DNA of 64,000 bases from Comamonas sp. (GTDB lineage Bacteria > Pseudomonadota > Gammaproteobacteria > Burkholderiales > Burkholderiaceae_C). Under the pieces are notes generated by a model. It was not told the origin of the DNA, ran no database searches, and saw only the letters and a list, made by a program, of their open reading frames with translations. The stretch is from NCBI GenBank assembly GCA_021166775.1, contig JAJPEQ010000003.1:1-64000 (forward strand), read 5' to 3'. The position numbers were made by a program, and so were the translations under genes. Every line of letters starts with the position of its first letter. Position 1 is the first letter of the stretch. Shown piece after piece: positions 15,779-25,809 of this stretch.

Positions 15779-16639
15779 AAGGGGGAATCTTAGCGCGGCA
15801 GCGCCCGTCAACACGTGCGCCAGTTCGCTCAACGCCGTGCCCACGGGCTGCTCGACCTTGAGCGCCAGCGATGCGTCCGCGCGCGTGCAGCCCAGGTTGA
15901 CGGCGGCCACGGGCTTGCCCGCCTGCACCGCCGCGCGCACGAAGCGCAAGCCCGAATACACCATGAGCGATGAGCCGGCCACGAGCAGCGCGTCCGCGCG
16001 CTCCAGCGCCTGCAGCACGGTCTGCACGCGCTCGCGCGGCACGTTTTCGCCGAAGAACACCACGTCGGGCTTGAGCACGCCCGCACATGCGGGGCAAGCG
16101 GGCACCTCGAAACCCGAAAAATCCAGCTCCTGCACCAACGCATCCCCGTCGGGCGCGGTGGCCACGTCCTGCGGCAGATGCGCTCGCAGCCAGTCGTCGT
16201 TGGCCGCGCGCAGCATCTGCTGCATGCGCTGGCGCGGCCATCGCGCCTGGCAGCTCAGGCAGCGCACGCCATCGAGCCGGCCATGCAGATCGATCACGCG
16301 CCGGCTGCCCGCCGCGTCGTGCAGGCCATCGACGTTTTGCGTGACCAGAAGCCGCACGTGCCCCGCCGCTTCCAGTTGCGCCAGCGCCGCATGCGCCGGG
16401 CCGGGGCGGCTCGCTGCGATGCGCGGCCAGCCGATCATGCTGCGCACCCAGTAGCGCCGACGCGCCGCCACATCGCCGACGAAGGCCTGGAAATTCATGG
16501 GCGCGGGGCGCTTCCATCGGCCCTGCAGATCGCGGTAATCGGGGATGCCGCTTTCCGTGCTGCAGCCTGCGCCGGTGAGCACGAGCAGCCGCGGGTGGCG
16601 GCGGATGAATTCGGCCAGGGCGGGGATGTCGGCGGGCAT
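15776..16639 (-). CDS. SIR2-family NAD-dependent protein deacetylase
   Basis: The 287-residue sirtuin removes acyl groups from lysines using NAD+. It has GAGCSTESGIPDYR (23-36), TQNVDGLHDAAG (100-111) with the catalytic His at HG119-120, a zinc site of Cys127, Cys130, Cys182 and Cys185, and FFGENVP (195-201). An in-frame ATG seven codons earlier (16660) is also possible; neither has a clear ribosome site, and I prefer the one that starts MPADIPALAEFI as in relatives. Its stop codon lies at the very 5' edge of the TPP riboswitch, so read-through from this gene would enter the aptamer. Confidence 0.9.
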   Translation of the reverse strand: MPADIPALAEFIRRHPRLLVLTGAGCSTESGIPDYRDLQGRWKRPAPMNFQAFVGDVAARRRYWVRSMIGWPRIAASRPGPAHAALAQLEAAGHVRLLVTQNVDGLHDAAGSRRVIDLHGRLDGVRCLSCQARWPRQRMQQMLRAANDDWLRAHLPQDVATAPDGDALVQELDFSGFEVPACPACAGVLKPDVVFFGENVPRERVQTVLQALERADALLVAGSSLMVYSGLRFVRAAVQAGKPVAAVNLGCTRADASLALKVEQPVGTALSELAHVLTGAAALRFPL

Positions 16640-16675
16640 GGCACGGCCATGATGCCGCAAAACGCGGGCGGTGCG

Positions 16676-17722
16676 TCAGCGAACCAGCGCGCACATCTGC
16701 GTGGCCAGCCTGAGCAGCGCCTGCCACGGCTCGCTCGGCCAGCCGGGGGCCTTCAGTCCCTTGACGATGCCGTCCACGCGGTGCGCCGCCACCAGCAGGC
16801 GCGTGAGCTCACGCCGCTGCAGACGCGGCAGCACGCGTTCGTACAGGCGCTCCTTCCTGCCCCAGACGCGCGCCTCGCGCAGCGCCATCGGCAGCGGGCG
16901 GCCGGCGTCCATCGCATCCTTCACGCGCCTGAGGCCACGGATGTCCTCGGCCAGCGCCCAGTGCACGAGCACCTCGGCCTCGCCCTCGGCGCGCAGGCCG
17001 TCGAGCATGCGCTGCACGCGCGCGACCTGCCCGGCGAGCACTGCCTCGCTCAGTTGAAACACGTCGTAGCGCGCGACGTTGAGCACCGCCGATTCGACCT
17101 GTTCGGCCGAGAGCTCGCCCGCCGGGTACAGCAGCGCGAGCTTCTGGATTTCCTGGTGCGCCGCGAGCAAGTTGCCCTCGACGCGGTCGGCGAAGAACTG
17201 CAGCGTGTGCTGGCCCTCGGCGCCCGCGCTCACACGCTGGCCCTGCAGGGCCAGGCGCTCGGCGATCCAGCCGGGCAGGCGCTCGCGCGCGATGGACTCG
17301 ATGGCGATGCTCACGCCCGCGCCTTCGAGCGCCGAGAACCACGCCCCCGAGCGCGTGGCTTTGTCCAGGCGCGGCAGGCTCACGAGCGTGAGCACGCTGT
17401 CGCTGCCCGCGCTGGCCTGCGCGATCTGCTGCAGCGCGCTGGAGCCGTCCTTGCCGGGTTTGCCGCCGGGAATGCGGATGTCGATGATCTGCCGTTCGGC
17501 GAACAGGCTCAAGGACCCGCCCGCGGCCAGCACCGCGCTCCAGTCGAAGTGCGCGCCGCTCACGGTGTAGCTCGTGCGCTCGGTGTAGCCGCGCTCGCGC
17601 GCGGCGGCGCGGATCGCGTCCTGCGCCTCCTGCTGCAGCAGCGGCTCGTCGCCGTGCAGCACATACAGCGCCTTGAGGTCTTTGCTCAAATGCGCGGCGA
17701 GCTGGTTGAGCGCAAGCTGCAC
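16676..17722 (-). CDS. holA: DNA polymerase III subunit delta
   Basis: The 348-residue delta subunit opens the beta sliding clamp within the clamp loader. The N-terminal MQLALNQLAAHLSKDLKALYVLHGDEPLLQQEA is typical, with YVLHGDEPLL marking the degenerate AAA+ fold. The start is a GTG (17722), because no ATG occurs at the conserved position. The gene follows lptE by 22 bp, and the order leuS-lptE-holA is conserved across proteobacteria, which supports all three assignments. Confidence 0.94.
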   Translation of the reverse strand: MQLALNQLAAHLSKDLKALYVLHGDEPLLQQEAQDAIRAAARERGYTERTSYTVSGAHFDWSAVLAAGGSLSLFAERQIIDIRIPGGKPGKDGSSALQQIAQASAGSDSVLTLVSLPRLDKATRSGAWFSALEGAGVSIAIESIARERLPGWIAERLALQGQRVSAGAEGQHTLQFFADRVEGNLLAAHQEIQKLALLYPAGELSAEQVESAVLNVARYDVFQLSEAVLAGQVARVQRMLDGLRAEGEAEVLVHWALAEDIRGLRRVKDAMDAGRPLPMALREARVWGRKERLYERVLPRLQRRELTRLLVAAHRVDGIVKGLKAPGWPSEPWQALLRLATQMCALVR

Positions 17723-17744
17723 GGAACCGCTCCTCAGACCTGCG

Positions 17745-18245
17745 TCACCGCGGCACCTTCACGGCCGCGAGGCGTCGCACGATCTGCTGCACCAGGTCGG
17801 TACGCATGTTGCGGTACAGCAGCGCCTCTTCCGACTCCTTGGCGAGCGAGACCGATTCGTCGTAGCTCACGTCCTCGGTGCGCGCCAGGCGCGTATCGGC
17901 GATCCACTCGCGCCCATGCGCGTCCCTGAGGCGAAAGTGCACCGCCAGGCCCAGCTGCAGCTCGCGCACCTGCCCGGCGGTCGTCAATCCCACGACGGTG
18001 CGCGTGCGCTCTTCGCCGAAGAGTTCGAGCGCGGCCTCGGCCTGCTTGATCTGCGCCGGGTCGGTGATGACCACGAGGCGCCCTCCCGCGCCCTGCAGGG
18101 TGCGGATCATGTCCTTGTTCAGCGACGTGCCGCCGGTGGGCACGTACAGCGAGTTGAACGCGAAATCGGGCGCGCCGCGCAGGTGAAAGCCGCAGCCCGC
18201 CACAGGCGCGGAGGCAGCGATGGCAAGCAGGGTGCGGCGATGCAT
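17745..18245 (-). CDS. lptE: LPS-assembly lipoprotein LptE
   Basis: LptE plugs the LptD barrel in the outer membrane and delivers lipopolysaccharide to the cell surface. The 166-residue product has a lipoprotein signal with the lipobox VAGC (acylated Cys18), followed by GFHLRG, the LptE hallmark. The open frame extends upstream into leuS in another register, but the ATG at 18245 places the signal peptide correctly. It lies 11 bp after leuS and 22 bp before holA. Confidence 0.92.
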   Translation of the reverse strand: MHRRTLLAIAASAPVAGCGFHLRGAPDFAFNSLYVPTGGTSLNKDMIRTLQGAGGRLVVITDPAQIKQAEAALELFGEERTRTVVGLTTAGQVRELQLGLAVHFRLRDAHGREWIADTRLARTEDVSYDESVSLAKESEEALLYRNMRTDLVQQIVRRLAAVKVPR

Positions 18246-18256
18246 TTGAAACGCGC

Positions 18257-20989
18257 TCAGACGACGATGTTCACCAGGCGCCCGGGCACGATGATGATTT
18301 TCTTCGGCGCCGCACCCTGCATGAATTTCTGCGCCTCGGGGTTGGACAGCGCCGCCGCCTCGATCGCGGCCTTGTCCGCGTCCGCGCTCACATGGATCGC
18401 GCCGCGCAGCTTGCCGCCCACCTGCAGCATGAGCTCGATCTCGTCCTGCTTGAGCGCCTCGGGATCGACCCTGGGCCAGGGCGCATCGAGCAGGTCGCCC
18501 AGCACGCCGGCGTAGCCCAGCTCCTGCCAGAGCACGTGCGTGAGGTGCGGCGTGGCCGGGTAGAGCACGCGCAGCAGGATGGAATAGCCTTCGATCAGCG
18601 CCACCTGCGCGCCCGCATCCTCCAGCGCCTTGAAGCTCTCCAGCGCGTTGAGCATCTTCATCGCGCCCGAGACCACGGTGTTGTACTGCATGCGCTGGTA
18701 GTCGTAATCCACCTGTTTGAGCACGCCGTGGATCTCCAGGCGCAGCGCCTTCGCGGCCTTGCCGAAGGACACGTCGCGCAGGCGCGCGGCACCGGCCGCG
18801 CTGGCGATCGCGGCGCTCGGGTCCATGGTGGACAGCCGGTGGCCAAAGCCCCAGACGCGGCGCAAAAACCGGCTGCTGCCCTCCACGGCCGAGTCGTTCC
18901 ATTCGAGCGTCAGCTCGGGCGGCGAGGTGAACATGGTGTACAGGCGCGCGGTGTCGGCGCCGTACTTCTCGATCAGCTCCTGCGGATCGACGCCGTTGTT
19001 CTTGGACTTGGACATCGTGCCCACGCCCTCATAGTCGATCGCCGTGCCCACGCTCAAGAGGCCGTCGCCGCTGTCGGCCGGATGAATGAGGCGCGCGCCG
19101 ACAATCTTGCCCGAGGCATCGAACACATGCTCCACGTCCTTGGGCCAGAAGTAGTCCTTGCCGCCCTTGGCGGTGCGCCGGCTGTAGATGTGGTTGAGCA
19201 CCATGCCCTGCGTCAGCAGGCGCGTGAAGGGCTCGTCGACCTTCACCAGGCCCAGGTCCCGCATCACCTTGGTCCAGAAGCGCGCGTACAGCAGGTGCAG
19301 GATGGCGTGCTCGATGCCGCCGATGTACTGGTCCATGCCGCTGCCGCCCGTGGCATGCGCCGCGTCCCGCATCCAGTAATCGGTGCCGGCGCCGACCATC
19401 GCGTCGTCCTTGCGCGCATCGCAGTAGCGCATGAAGTACCACGAGCTGTCGACGAAGGTATCCATGGTGTCGGTCTCGCGCCGCGCAGGCTGGCCGCAGC
19501 ATGGGCAAGGCACGTTCAGAAAGGCCGCGCTCTTGTTCAGGGGGTTGCCGCTGCCGTCGGGCACGAGGTCCTGCGGCAGCACCACGGGCAGATCCTTCTC
19601 GGGCACCGGCACCACGCCGCAGGCCGGGCAGTGGATGATGGGAATCGGCGTGCCCCAGTAGCGCTGGCGCGAGATGCCCCAGTCGCGCAGGCGCCAGGTG
19701 GTCTTCTTCTCGCCCAGGCCTTTTTCGGCGAGCAGCGCGGCGACCTTGTCCACCGCCTGCGTCTGGCCCAGGCCGTCGAGCACGCCGGAGTTGACGCACA
19801 CGCATTTCTGCTTGTCGCCATACCACTCCTGCCAGCTATCGAGCGAGAAGCGCTCGCCTTCGACGGCCACGACCTGCCGGATGGCGATGCCGTATTTTTT
19901 GGCAAACGCAAAGTCGCGCTCGTCGTGCGCGGGCACGCCCATGACGGCGCCATCGCCGTAGCTCATCAGCACGTAGTTGCCCACCCACACATCCACCGGC
20001 TCGCCGGTCAGCGGGTGCGTGACGGTGAGACCCGTGGGCATGCCCTCTTTTTCCTTGAGCGCGAGCTCCGCCTCGGTGGTGCCGCCTTCCTTGCAGTGCT
20101 GGATGAATTCGGCCAACCTGGGCTGGGTGGCGGCCGCATGCGCGGCGAGCGGATGCTCGGGCGCGACGGCGCAGAAGGTGACGCCCATGATGGTGTCGGC
20201 GCGGGTGGTGAAGACATACATCCTGCCGCCCTGGATCAACTCGCCCTGCGCGTTCCTGATGTCATGGGTGAAGGCGAAGCGCACGCCGCTGGATTTGCCG
20301 ATCCAGTTCTCCTGCATCAGCCGCACCTTGTCGGGCCAACCGGTAAGCGTGGCCTTCTCGCCGCCGAGCTGCACGTGGTCCAGCAGCTCCTGCGCGTAAT
20401 CGGTGATCTTCAGGTAGTAGCCGGGAATCTCGCGCTTTTCCACCAGCGCGCCGGTGCGCCAGCCGCGCCCGTCGATCACCTGCTCATTGGCCAGCACCGT
20501 CTGATCGACCGGATCCCAGTTGACCACCTGGGTCTTGCGGTAGGCGATGCCCTTTTCGAGCATCTTCAGAAACAGCCACTGGTTCCACTTGTAGTAGCTG
20601 GGGTCGCAGGTGGCGACCTCGCGGCTCCAGTCGATGGCCAGGCCCATGGCCTGCATCTGCTGCTTCATGTAGGCGATGTTGTCGTAGGTCCACTTGGCGG
20701 GCGGCACCTTGTGCTTGAGCGCGGCGTTCTCCGCCGGCAGGCCGAAAGCGTCCCAGCCCATGGGCATGAGCACGTTCATGCCCTGCATGCGCAAGCTGCG
20801 CGCGAGCATGTCGTTGATGGTGTAGTTGCGCACGTGGCCCATGTGCAGCTTGCCACTGGGGTAGGGCAGCATGGAGCAGGCGTAGAACTTCTTCTTGTTC
20901 TCGTCTTCGCTCACGCGGTAGGCATCGGTGGCGTTCCAGTGGGCGTGCGCGGCGCGCTCCACGGCAGCGGGGTCGTATCGGTCTTGCAT
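18257..20989 (-). CDS. leuS: Leucyl-tRNA synthetase
   Basis: This 910-residue class I synthetase charges tRNA-Leu. The ATP-binding HIGH motif is HMGH (49-52, in [12 protein letters not shown]). The KMSKS loop reads TMSKSKNNG, with Thr at its first position. The connective editing domain and the zinc-type cysteines IHCPACG and VPCPCCG are present. I use the ATG at 20989; a TTG four codons upstream is open but less likely. Neither has a strong ribosome site. It is the first gene of leuS-lptE-holA, and exbB-exbD lie upstream, separated by a repeat-containing gap of about 170 bp. Confidence 0.97.
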   Translation of the reverse strand: MQDRYDPAAVERAAHAHWNATDAYRVSEDENKKKFYACSMLPYPSGKLHMGHVRNYTINDMLARSLRMQGMNVLMPMGWDAFGLPAENAALKHKVPPAKWTYDNIAYMKQQMQAMGLAIDWSREVATCDPSYYKWNQWLFLKMLEKGIAYRKTQVVNWDPVDQTVLANEQVIDGRGWRTGALVEKREIPGYYLKITDYAQELLDHVQLGGEKATLTGWPDKVRLMQENWIGKSSGVRFAFTHDIRNAQGELIQGGRMYVFTTRADTIMGVTFCAVAPEHPLAAHAAATQPRLAEFIQHCKEGGTTEAELALKEKEGMPTGLTVTHPLTGEPVDVWVGNYVLMSYGDGAVMGVPAHDERDFAFAKKYGIAIRQVVAVEGERFSLDSWQEWYGDKQKCVCVNSGVLDGLGQTQAVDKVAALLAEKGLGEKKTTWRLRDWGISRQRYWGTPIPIIHCPACGVVPVPEKDLPVVLPQDLVPDGSGNPLNKSAAFLNVPCPCCGQPARRETDTMDTFVDSSWYFMRYCDARKDDAMVGAGTDYWMRDAAHATGGSGMDQYIGGIEHAILHLLYARFWTKVMRDLGLVKVDEPFTRLLTQGMVLNHIYSRRTAKGGKDYFWPKDVEHVFDASGKIVGARLIHPADSGDGLLSVGTAIDYEGVGTMSKSKNNGVDPQELIEKYGADTARLYTMFTSPPELTLEWNDSAVEGSSRFLRRVWGFGHRLSTMDPSAAIASAAGAARLRDVSFGKAAKALRLEIHGVLKQVDYDYQRMQYNTVVSGAMKMLNALESFKALEDAGAQVALIEGYSILLRVLYPATPHLTHVLWQELGYAGVLGDLLDAPWPRVDPEALKQDEIELMLQVGGKLRGAIHVSADADKAAIEAAALSNPEAQKFMQGAAPKKIIIVPGRLVNIVV

Positions 20990-21066
20990 GGAAGCTGGCA
21001 AAGGGAGAAGCCGCGCCCACGGGCACGGAAATCACAAGCCGGTCATTCTAGTAGCGCGGCCAGTTC

Positions 21067-21142
21067 ATCATCAAAAAAGGAGCTGACTGCGCTTGATTAT
21101 CAATGAATTCAAATAGATTGATATCTGATATTCAATACAGGT
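21067..21142 (+). repeat. Dispersed short repeat, copy 4 (leuS upstream gap)
   Basis: The gap between exbD and leuS is markedly AT-rich and begins AAAAAAGGAGCTGACTGCGC followed by TTGATTATCAATGAATTC and ending TTCAATACAG. It matches the core (GAGCTG-NNN-GCGCTTGAT) of the other copies. It is the only clearly intergenic copy, placed where the leuS promoter is expected, so it could influence leuS transcription or end transcription of exbD. Confidence 0.55.
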
Positions 21143-21157
21143 AAGCGTTGGCAGCTC

Positions 21158-21595
21158 TCATTTTTTCTGATGATTTGCCATCGTTTCGGGCTGCGCCGCA
21201 AAGCCGATGCGCGCCAGCCCCGCCGCCTGCGCCATGCCGATGATCTCGACCACGCGGCCATAAGGCACGGCGGCGTCGGCGCGCAGCTGCAGTTCGGCGT
21301 CGGGTTGCTGCGCGGCCAGGCTCTGGAGCCGGGCGGCCACCTCATCGGCCGCCACGGGCGCATCGTTGACAAGCACCTGACCCGTCCGGTCCAGCACCAC
21401 GGAAATGGCCGAGGCGGCCACCCCCGGCTGCGTCGAGGCAGCGCGCGGCAGTTCGAGCCGGATGCTGCTCGCGAGCAGCGGCGCCGCAAGGATGAACACC
21501 ACGACCAGCACCAGCATCACGTCCACGAGCGGCGTGACGTTGATCTCGCTCATGGGGCGAGACGCCGCGGACTCGCTCAGGCGGCCGAAAGCCAT
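21158..21595 (-). CDS. exbD: ExbD/TolR-family biopolymer transport protein
   Basis: This 145-residue protein has one N-terminal membrane helix and a periplasmic domain. MSEINVTPLVDVMLVLVVVFILAAPLL (about 15-41) contains the essential Asp (LVDV) that takes part in proton flow. With ExbB it forms the stator-motor that energises TonB-dependent uptake. The true start is the ATG at 21595, directly after the exbB stop (one base between), so translation of the pair is probably coupled. ExbD and TolR are hard to tell apart; no tonB, tolA or tolB is near. Confidence 0.9.
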   Translation of the reverse strand: MAFGRLSESAASRPMSEINVTPLVDVMLVLVVVFILAAPLLASSIRLELPRAASTQPGVAASAISVVLDRTGQVLVNDAPVAADEVAARLQSLAAQQPDAELQLRADAAVPYGRVVEIIGMAQAAGLARIGFAAQPETMANHQKK

Positions 21596-21596
21596 G

Positions 21597-22259
21597 TCAG
21601 CGCGGCCCCGGCGCATCGGCCACGAAGGCGCGCAGATCGTGCGCCAGGCCTTCGAGCTCGGCCTCGACCTCACCCACCGAGCGCCCGAAGCCGTTGTAGG
21701 CCAGCACGGCCGGAATCGCCGCCGCCAAGCCCGCCGCCGTCATGATGAGCGCCTCGCCCACCGGACCCGCGAGGCGTTCGATGCTGATCTGGCCGCTGCC
21801 CGCCAGTTGCGTGAGCGCATGCTGGATGCCCCACACGGTGCCCAGCAGCCCGACGAAGGGCGCGGTGGCGCCCACGGTGGCCAGCAACACCTGGCCGTAG
21901 CGCAGGCGCGCGAGCGCCGCATGCAGCGCCGCCCGCAGCGCACGCGTGGCGCGCTGCGCTGGCGTGGCCTGCTGTGCCAGCGCCGCCGAGCCACCACCGC
22001 CCTGCAGCGCTGCGGCCGCCTGTACCAGCGGCCACACCAGCGCGTGGCGATCGAGCGCGCGCACACGCTCGACGGCCTGCGCCAGCGCGGGCGCGGCCCA
22101 GAGCGCCTCGGCGGCGCGTGCCACGTCGGTGCGCGCATGCGCCATCAGGCGCAGCTTGTAAAGAATGACGACCCAGCTCGCGACCGACATCGCCAGCAGC
22201 ACGGCGGCGCAGGCCTGGATGACCGTGTCGGCCTCGGCCAGCCACTGCAGCGCGTTCAT
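21597..22259 (-). CDS. exbB: ExbB/TolQ/MotA-family proton channel protein
   Basis: The 220-residue protein has three membrane helices: one near the N-terminus (about 12-36) and two in the C-terminal half, around ATVGATAPFVGLLGTVWGI and LIMTAAGLAAAIPAVLAYNG, the conserved ExbB/TolQ motifs. It builds the pentameric channel around ExbD. It lies between dapB and exbD on the same strand. Given the fur gene close by, iron-uptake energisation is the likely role, though Tol-Pal use is possible. Confidence 0.9.
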   Translation of the reverse strand: MNALQWLAEADTVIQACAAVLLAMSVASWVVILYKLRLMAHARTDVARAAEALWAAPALAQAVERVRALDRHALVWPLVQAAAALQGGGGSAALAQQATPAQRATRALRAALHAALARLRYGQVLLATVGATAPFVGLLGTVWGIQHALTQLAGSGQISIERLAGPVGEALIMTAAGLAAAIPAVLAYNGFGRSVGEVEAELEGLAHDLRAFVADAPGPR

Positions 22260-22300
22260 GGCCGGGTCATGGGCAAATTGGGGGCAGATCGCGGCGCCGT

Positions 22301-23116
22301 TCAGCGCAGGCCGAGCACGTCGAACATGTCGAACAGCCCGCGCGGCTTGTCCGCGAGCCAGCGCACGGCGCGCAGGCTCCCCTGCGCGTAACCGGCGCGG
22401 CTGCCCGAGCGGTGCGTGATCTCCACGCGCTCGCCGGTGCCCGCGAACAGCACCGTGTGGTCGCCCACGATGTCGCCACCGCGCACCGTGGCAAAGCCGA
22501 TGGCGCCGCTCTTCCTCTCGCCGGTATGGCCGTAGCGCTCGTAGACCGCGCGCTCCGCCAGCCGCGTGCCCTGCGCGGCGGCGATCACCTCACCCATCTT
22601 CAGCGCCGTGCCCGAGGGCGCATCCACCTTGTGCTTGTGGTGCGCCTCGATGATCTCGATGTCGTAGCCATCAGTGAGCGCCTTCGCGGCCAGCTCCAGC
22701 AGCTTCATCGTCACGTTCACGCCCACGCTCATGTTGGGCGAAAACACGATCGCAACCCGCTCGGCCGCCTGCGCCAGCGCCGCCTTGCCCGCCTCATCGA
22801 ACCCCGTGGTGCCGATCACCATCTGCACGCCAAGCTCGGCGCAGACCCGGGCGTGCGCCAGCGTGCCCTCGGGGCGGGTGAAGTCGATCAGCACGTCGCA
22901 GCCGGCCAAGCCCGCGCGCGGGTCGGCCGTGACGGCCACGCCGCTCGCGCGCCCGAGAAATGCCGTCGCGTCCTGCCCGATCGCTGGACTCGCGGCCACG
23001 TCCAGCGCCCCGGCGAGCACGGCGTCCGTGCTTTCGCCCACGGCCTCGATCAACATGCGGCCCATGCGGCCGCTGGCTCCGGCAACGGCGATGCGCCGCG
23101 CAGTGGTGGAAGTCAT
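22301..23116 (-). CDS. dapB: 4-hydroxy-tetrahydrodipicolinate reductase
   Basis: DapB makes tetrahydrodipicolinate with NAD(P)H in the lysine and diaminopimelate pathway. The 271-residue protein has the nucleotide-binding [11 protein letters not shown] (11-21), the catalytic [16 protein letters not shown] and the C-terminal [18 protein letters not shown] start at the ATG at 23116, which has a GAGG site six bases upstream; a TTG five codons earlier is less likely. It lies between bamE and exbB in one minus-strand run. Confidence 0.96.
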   Translation of the reverse strand: MTSTTARRIAVAGASGRMGRMLIEAVGESTDAVLAGALDVAASPAIGQDATAFLGRASGVAVTADPRAGLAGCDVLIDFTRPEGTLAHARVCAELGVQMVIGTTGFDEAGKAALAQAAERVAIVFSPNMSVGVNVTMKLLELAAKALTDGYDIEIIEAHHKHKVDAPSGTALKMGEVIAAAQGTRLAERAVYERYGHTGERKSGAIGFATVRGGDIVGDHTVLFAGTGERVEITHRSGSRAGYAQGSLRAVRWLADKPRGLFDMFDVLGLR

Positions 23117-23176
23117 GCCATCCTCATTCAATCAAAACGGATCAAGGCCGGACGCCGCACGGGGCGCCCGAGCGCG

Positions 23177-23725
23177 TTAACGGCCCGCCGGCTCCAGCGG
23201 CGGGTAGGACGACGGCGCGGGCGCCGCGGCGTCCACCGGTTGGCTGGCGCTTTCCGGCGCCTCGGCCTTGGGGTAGCGCGCCAGCTGCGCCTCGGTGGCC
23301 TCCAGCGGCGGCGCCTTGGCGTTCTTGACCTTGGACGCGAGCGAGGCGACGAACTCCTGCTCGGTCGGCATCTCGTCGCCCTCGACACGATCGAACCGGT
23401 CGCCGTCGAAGAACACCGTCAGGTGGCGCGACTGATCCGCCACGCCCTGGCGGCGGATCGTGAACACGTATTCCCAGCGGTTATCGTGAAACAGGCTGGT
23501 CATCAGCGGCGTGCCCAGGATTTCGCGCACCTGCTGGCGGCTCATGCCGGGCTTGAGGGCATCGACCTGCTCGCTTGAGACGAAATTGCCCTGCACGACG
23601 TCGGCTCGGTAGGGCGTGACCATGGTGGCAAGGCGCTCTCCCGAACCCGCGCAGCCTGCGACGAGGCCCACGGCAAGCACGACGGCGGCGCTCAGGCGCA
23701 CATCCCAACGGGGGGTGACTGGCAT
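23177..23725 (-). CDS. bamE: Outer membrane protein assembly factor BamE (SmpA/OmlA)
   Basis: BamE is a small lipoprotein of the BAM complex that inserts beta-barrels in the outer membrane. The 182-residue product has a lipobox LVAGC about 25 residues from the chosen start. The SmpA/OmlA domain follows (NFVSSEQVDALKPGMSRQQVREILGTPL, then WEYVF). The C-terminal 65 residues are Ala/Pro/Glu-rich and longer than in E. coli BamE. An ATG eleven codons upstream (23758) is also open; the ATG at 23725 gives a cleaner signal peptide. Divergent fur starts 78 bp away. Confidence 0.9.
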   Translation of the reverse strand: MPVTPRWDVRLSAAVVLAVGLVAGCAGSGERLATMVTPYRADVVQGNFVSSEQVDALKPGMSRQQVREILGTPLMTSLFHDNRWEYVFTIRRQGVADQSRHLTVFFDGDRFDRVEGDEMPTEQEFVASLASKVKNAKAPPLEATEAQLARYPKAEAPESASQPVDAAAPAPSSYPPLEPAGR

Positions 23726-23802
23726 GGTTATAGCTATCCGGACTATGATCGGTTTCATTGTAGCGACAGGCACCGGCCTGCCATGCCGCCCGACACCACA
23801 CC

Positions 23803-24225
23803 ATGACGACGAACATCGAAGAGCTCAAGAGCACCGGCCTGAAGGCGACGCTGCCGCGTCTGAAGATCATGGAGATCTTCCAGCAGGGCAAACAGCGCCA
23901 CATGACGGCCGAGGACGTGTTTCGCGTGCTGCTCGAAGATCGCTCGGACATAGGTCTCGCCACCGTCTACCGCGTGCTCACGCAGTTCGAGCAGGCCGGC
24001 ATCCTGATGCGCAGCAACTTCGATGGCGGCAAGGCGGTGTACGAACTCAACGAAGGCCAGCACCACGACCACTTCGTCTGCACCGGCTGCGGCAAGGTGG
24101 AGGAATTCTTCGACGGCGAAATCGAAAAGCGCCAGCAGCGCATCGCCAAGGATCGCGGCTGGCAGGTGCACGACCACGCCATGGCGCTCTACGGCCTGTG
24201 CGCCGAGTGCGCCGCCAAGCACTGA
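23803..24225 (+). CDS. fur: Ferric uptake regulator
   Basis: The 140-residue Fur protein represses iron-uptake genes when loaded with Fe2+. The N-terminal winged helix carries the recognition segment [19 protein letters not shown] (50-68). The metal sites are seen as [11 protein letters not shown] (about 87-97), with the zinc Cys pair CxxC, and a second pair near the C-terminus (LCAEC). Divergence from bamE is conserved in Burkholderiales. No classic 19-bp Fur box is visible in the shared upstream gap. Confidence 0.97.
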   Translation: MTTNIEELKSTGLKATLPRLKIMEIFQQGKQRHMTAEDVFRVLLEDRSDIGLATVYRVLTQFEQAGILMRSNFDGGKAVYELNEGQHHDHFVCTGCGKVEEFFDGEIEKRQQRIAKDRGWQVHDHAMALYGLCAECAAKH

Positions 24226-24238
24226 CCGCGGCTGGCGC

Positions 24239-25198
24239 CTACTGCGGCTCCTTGCCGCTGGCCATCGCATCGCGGTGGCGCGCGATGAACTCCTGGTAGG
24301 TGTCGATACCGCGAAACTGCAGGATGGTGTTGCGCACGGCCGCTTCCACCAGCACCGCGATGTTGCGCCCGGCCACCACCTCGACGACGACCTTGCGGAT
24401 GGGCACGCCCAGCACGTCCTGCGTGAGCGGCTCGCCCGGCAGACGTTCGTAATCGCGCTCCAGCGTCTCCTTGCGCACCAGGTGCACGATCAGGCGCAGC
24501 CGCATGCGCCGGCGCACCGCGTTTTCACCGAAGATCGCGCGGATGTCGAGCAGGCCGATGCCGCGCACCTCCATGAGGTTGCGCAGCAGCTCGGGGCAGC
24601 GCCCCTCGATCGTGCTCTGGTTGATGCGCGAGAGGTCGACCACGTCGTCGGCCACGAGGCCGTTGCCGCGCGTGATCAGCTCCAGCCCCAGCTCGCTCTT
24701 GCCCAGGCCCGACTCCCCGGTGATGAGCACGCCCAGGCCCAGGATGTCCATGAACACGCCGTGCATCGAGGTGCGCTCGGCGAAGTGCTTGGCCAGAAAC
24801 CCGCGCAGCACGTCGATCACGAACGCCGAGGACTCGGCCGTGGCGAACAGCGGCAACTGCCCCCGGTCGCACATCTGCAGCAACTCGCCGGGCGGCTCCT
24901 TGCCGTCGGCGAGCACCAGCACGGGCGGCTCCAGCGTCAGGATGCGCGCCAGGCGCCGCTTGCAATCGGCCGCGCTGCCCCGCGTGAGGTAGGACACCTC
25001 GCGCTCGCCGATGATCTGCACGCGGTAGGGGTGAATGTAGTTCAGGTGCCCGACAAGGTCGGCGCTGGAGCTGGCCGCGCGCACCGCCACGTCCTCGAAA
25101 CGCCGGTCGCCCGAACCCTGCCCCGCGAGCCACTGCCAGCGCAGCAGCGTGGAAAACTCCTGAAAGAGGGCGTCGGCGCTGACGACGTTGGCTTTCAT
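24239..25198 (-). CDS. hprK: HPr kinase/phosphorylase
   Basis: This 319-residue bifunctional enzyme phosphorylates HPr on a serine and removes that phosphate. The C-terminal kinase domain carries the P-loop GESGLGKSE (about 153-161) and the HprK signature [19 protein letters not shown] (about 201-219). In betaproteobacteria it acts within the nitrogen/carbon PTS rather than in sugar transport. It follows ptsN by 24 bp, and its stop lies 13 bp from the convergent fur stop, with no strong terminator between. Confidence 0.95.
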   Translation of the reverse strand: MKANVVSADALFQEFSTLLRWQWLAGQGSGDRRFEDVAVRAASSSADLVGHLNYIHPYRVQIIGEREVSYLTRGSAADCKRRLARILTLEPPVLVLADGKEPPGELLQMCDRGQLPLFATAESSAFVIDVLRGFLAKHFAERTSMHGVFMDILGLGVLITGESGLGKSELGLELITRGNGLVADDVVDLSRINQSTIEGRCPELLRNLMEVRGIGLLDIRAIFGENAVRRRMRLRLIVHLVRKETLERDYERLPGEPLTQDVLGVPIRKVVVEVVAGRNIAVLVEAAVRNTILQFRGIDTYQEFIARHRDAMASGKEPQ

Positions 25199-25222
25199 GG
25201 TGCCCGCCGTGTATCCGATGGA

Positions 25223-25699
25223 TCAGGCGCTCTGTACCGCCTGTGTGCTTTGCCAGCCTGCGATCAGGCCATGCAGCTCGGTGGCGTCGGTGCAGCCCTT
25301 GATGCGCTCGCGCAGCGGCGTGTCGCCCAGCAGCTCGGCGATCTCGGAGAGGATTTCCAGGTGCTTCTGTGTCGCTGCCTCGGGCACCAGCAGGAAGATG
25401 AGCAGGCTCACCGGCTGCTCATCGGGCGCATCGAACCCGATGGGCTGCGCCAGGCGGAAGACCGCAGCCATCGGCGCCTTCAGACCCTTGATGCGTCCGT
25501 GCGGGATCGCCACGCCGTAGCCCAGCCCGGTCGAGCCCAGACGCTCGCGCGCAAACAGGCTGTCGGTGATCAGGGCGCGCGAGAGCCCGTGCTGGCTCTC
25601 GAAAAGCAGGCCGGCCTCTTCAAACGCACGCTTCTTGCTGGTGGCATCAACGCCCACGAGCACCTGCGCGGGAGGCAATATGGAAGCTAGTCGATTCAT
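25223..25699 (-). CDS. ptsN: Nitrogen-PTS phosphocarrier EIIA-Ntr
   Basis: The 158-residue IIA-Ntr protein is the end of the regulatory PTS-Ntr phosphate chain and controls K+ transport and other targets in relatives. The phosphorylated histidine is His67 in YGVAIPHGRIKGL. I use the ATG at 25699 (MNRLASILP) instead of a TTG five codons upstream. In E. coli unphosphorylated EIIA-Ntr binds TrkA, and trkA is also present in this window, though 17 kb away. It lies between hpf (separated by a terminator) and hprK. Confidence 0.94.
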   Translation of the reverse strand: MNRLASILPPAQVLVGVDATSKKRAFEEAGLLFESQHGLSRALITDSLFARERLGSTGLGYGVAIPHGRIKGLKAPMAAVFRLAQPIGFDAPDEQPVSLLIFLLVPEAATQKHLEILSEIAELLGDTPLRERIKGCTDATELHGLIAGWQSTQAVQSA

Positions 25700-25760
25700 G
25701 GCGATGGGCCGCAATTATGCACAATCAGCGTAAACCCTGACAAAGGAAACATTCAGGCAC

Positions 25761-25784
25761 AAAAAAACCGCCCCTGGGGGCGGT
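25761..25784 (-). terminator. Rho-independent terminator after hpf
   Basis: On the minus strand ACCGCCCC-CA-GGGGCGGT is followed directly by seven Ts. It lies between the hpf stop (25810) and the ptsN start (25699), so it should partly or fully separate hpf transcription from ptsN-hprK. Confidence 0.9.
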
Positions 25785-25809
25785 CTCATGACGCGGCCGG
25801 CGCCGGCCC

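Noticed and set aside
18257-20989. Altered KMSKS motif (TMSKS) in LeuS as a defect
   Set aside because: The remaining residues MSKSKNNG are intact, and I believe Thr at this place is common in related LeuS proteins, so no loss of function is inferred.
23726-23802. Fur box between bamE and fur
   Set aside because: The gap has short AT-rich palindromic bits (TATAGCTAT) but no 19-bp GATAAT-type repeat; autoregulation cannot be supported from sequence.
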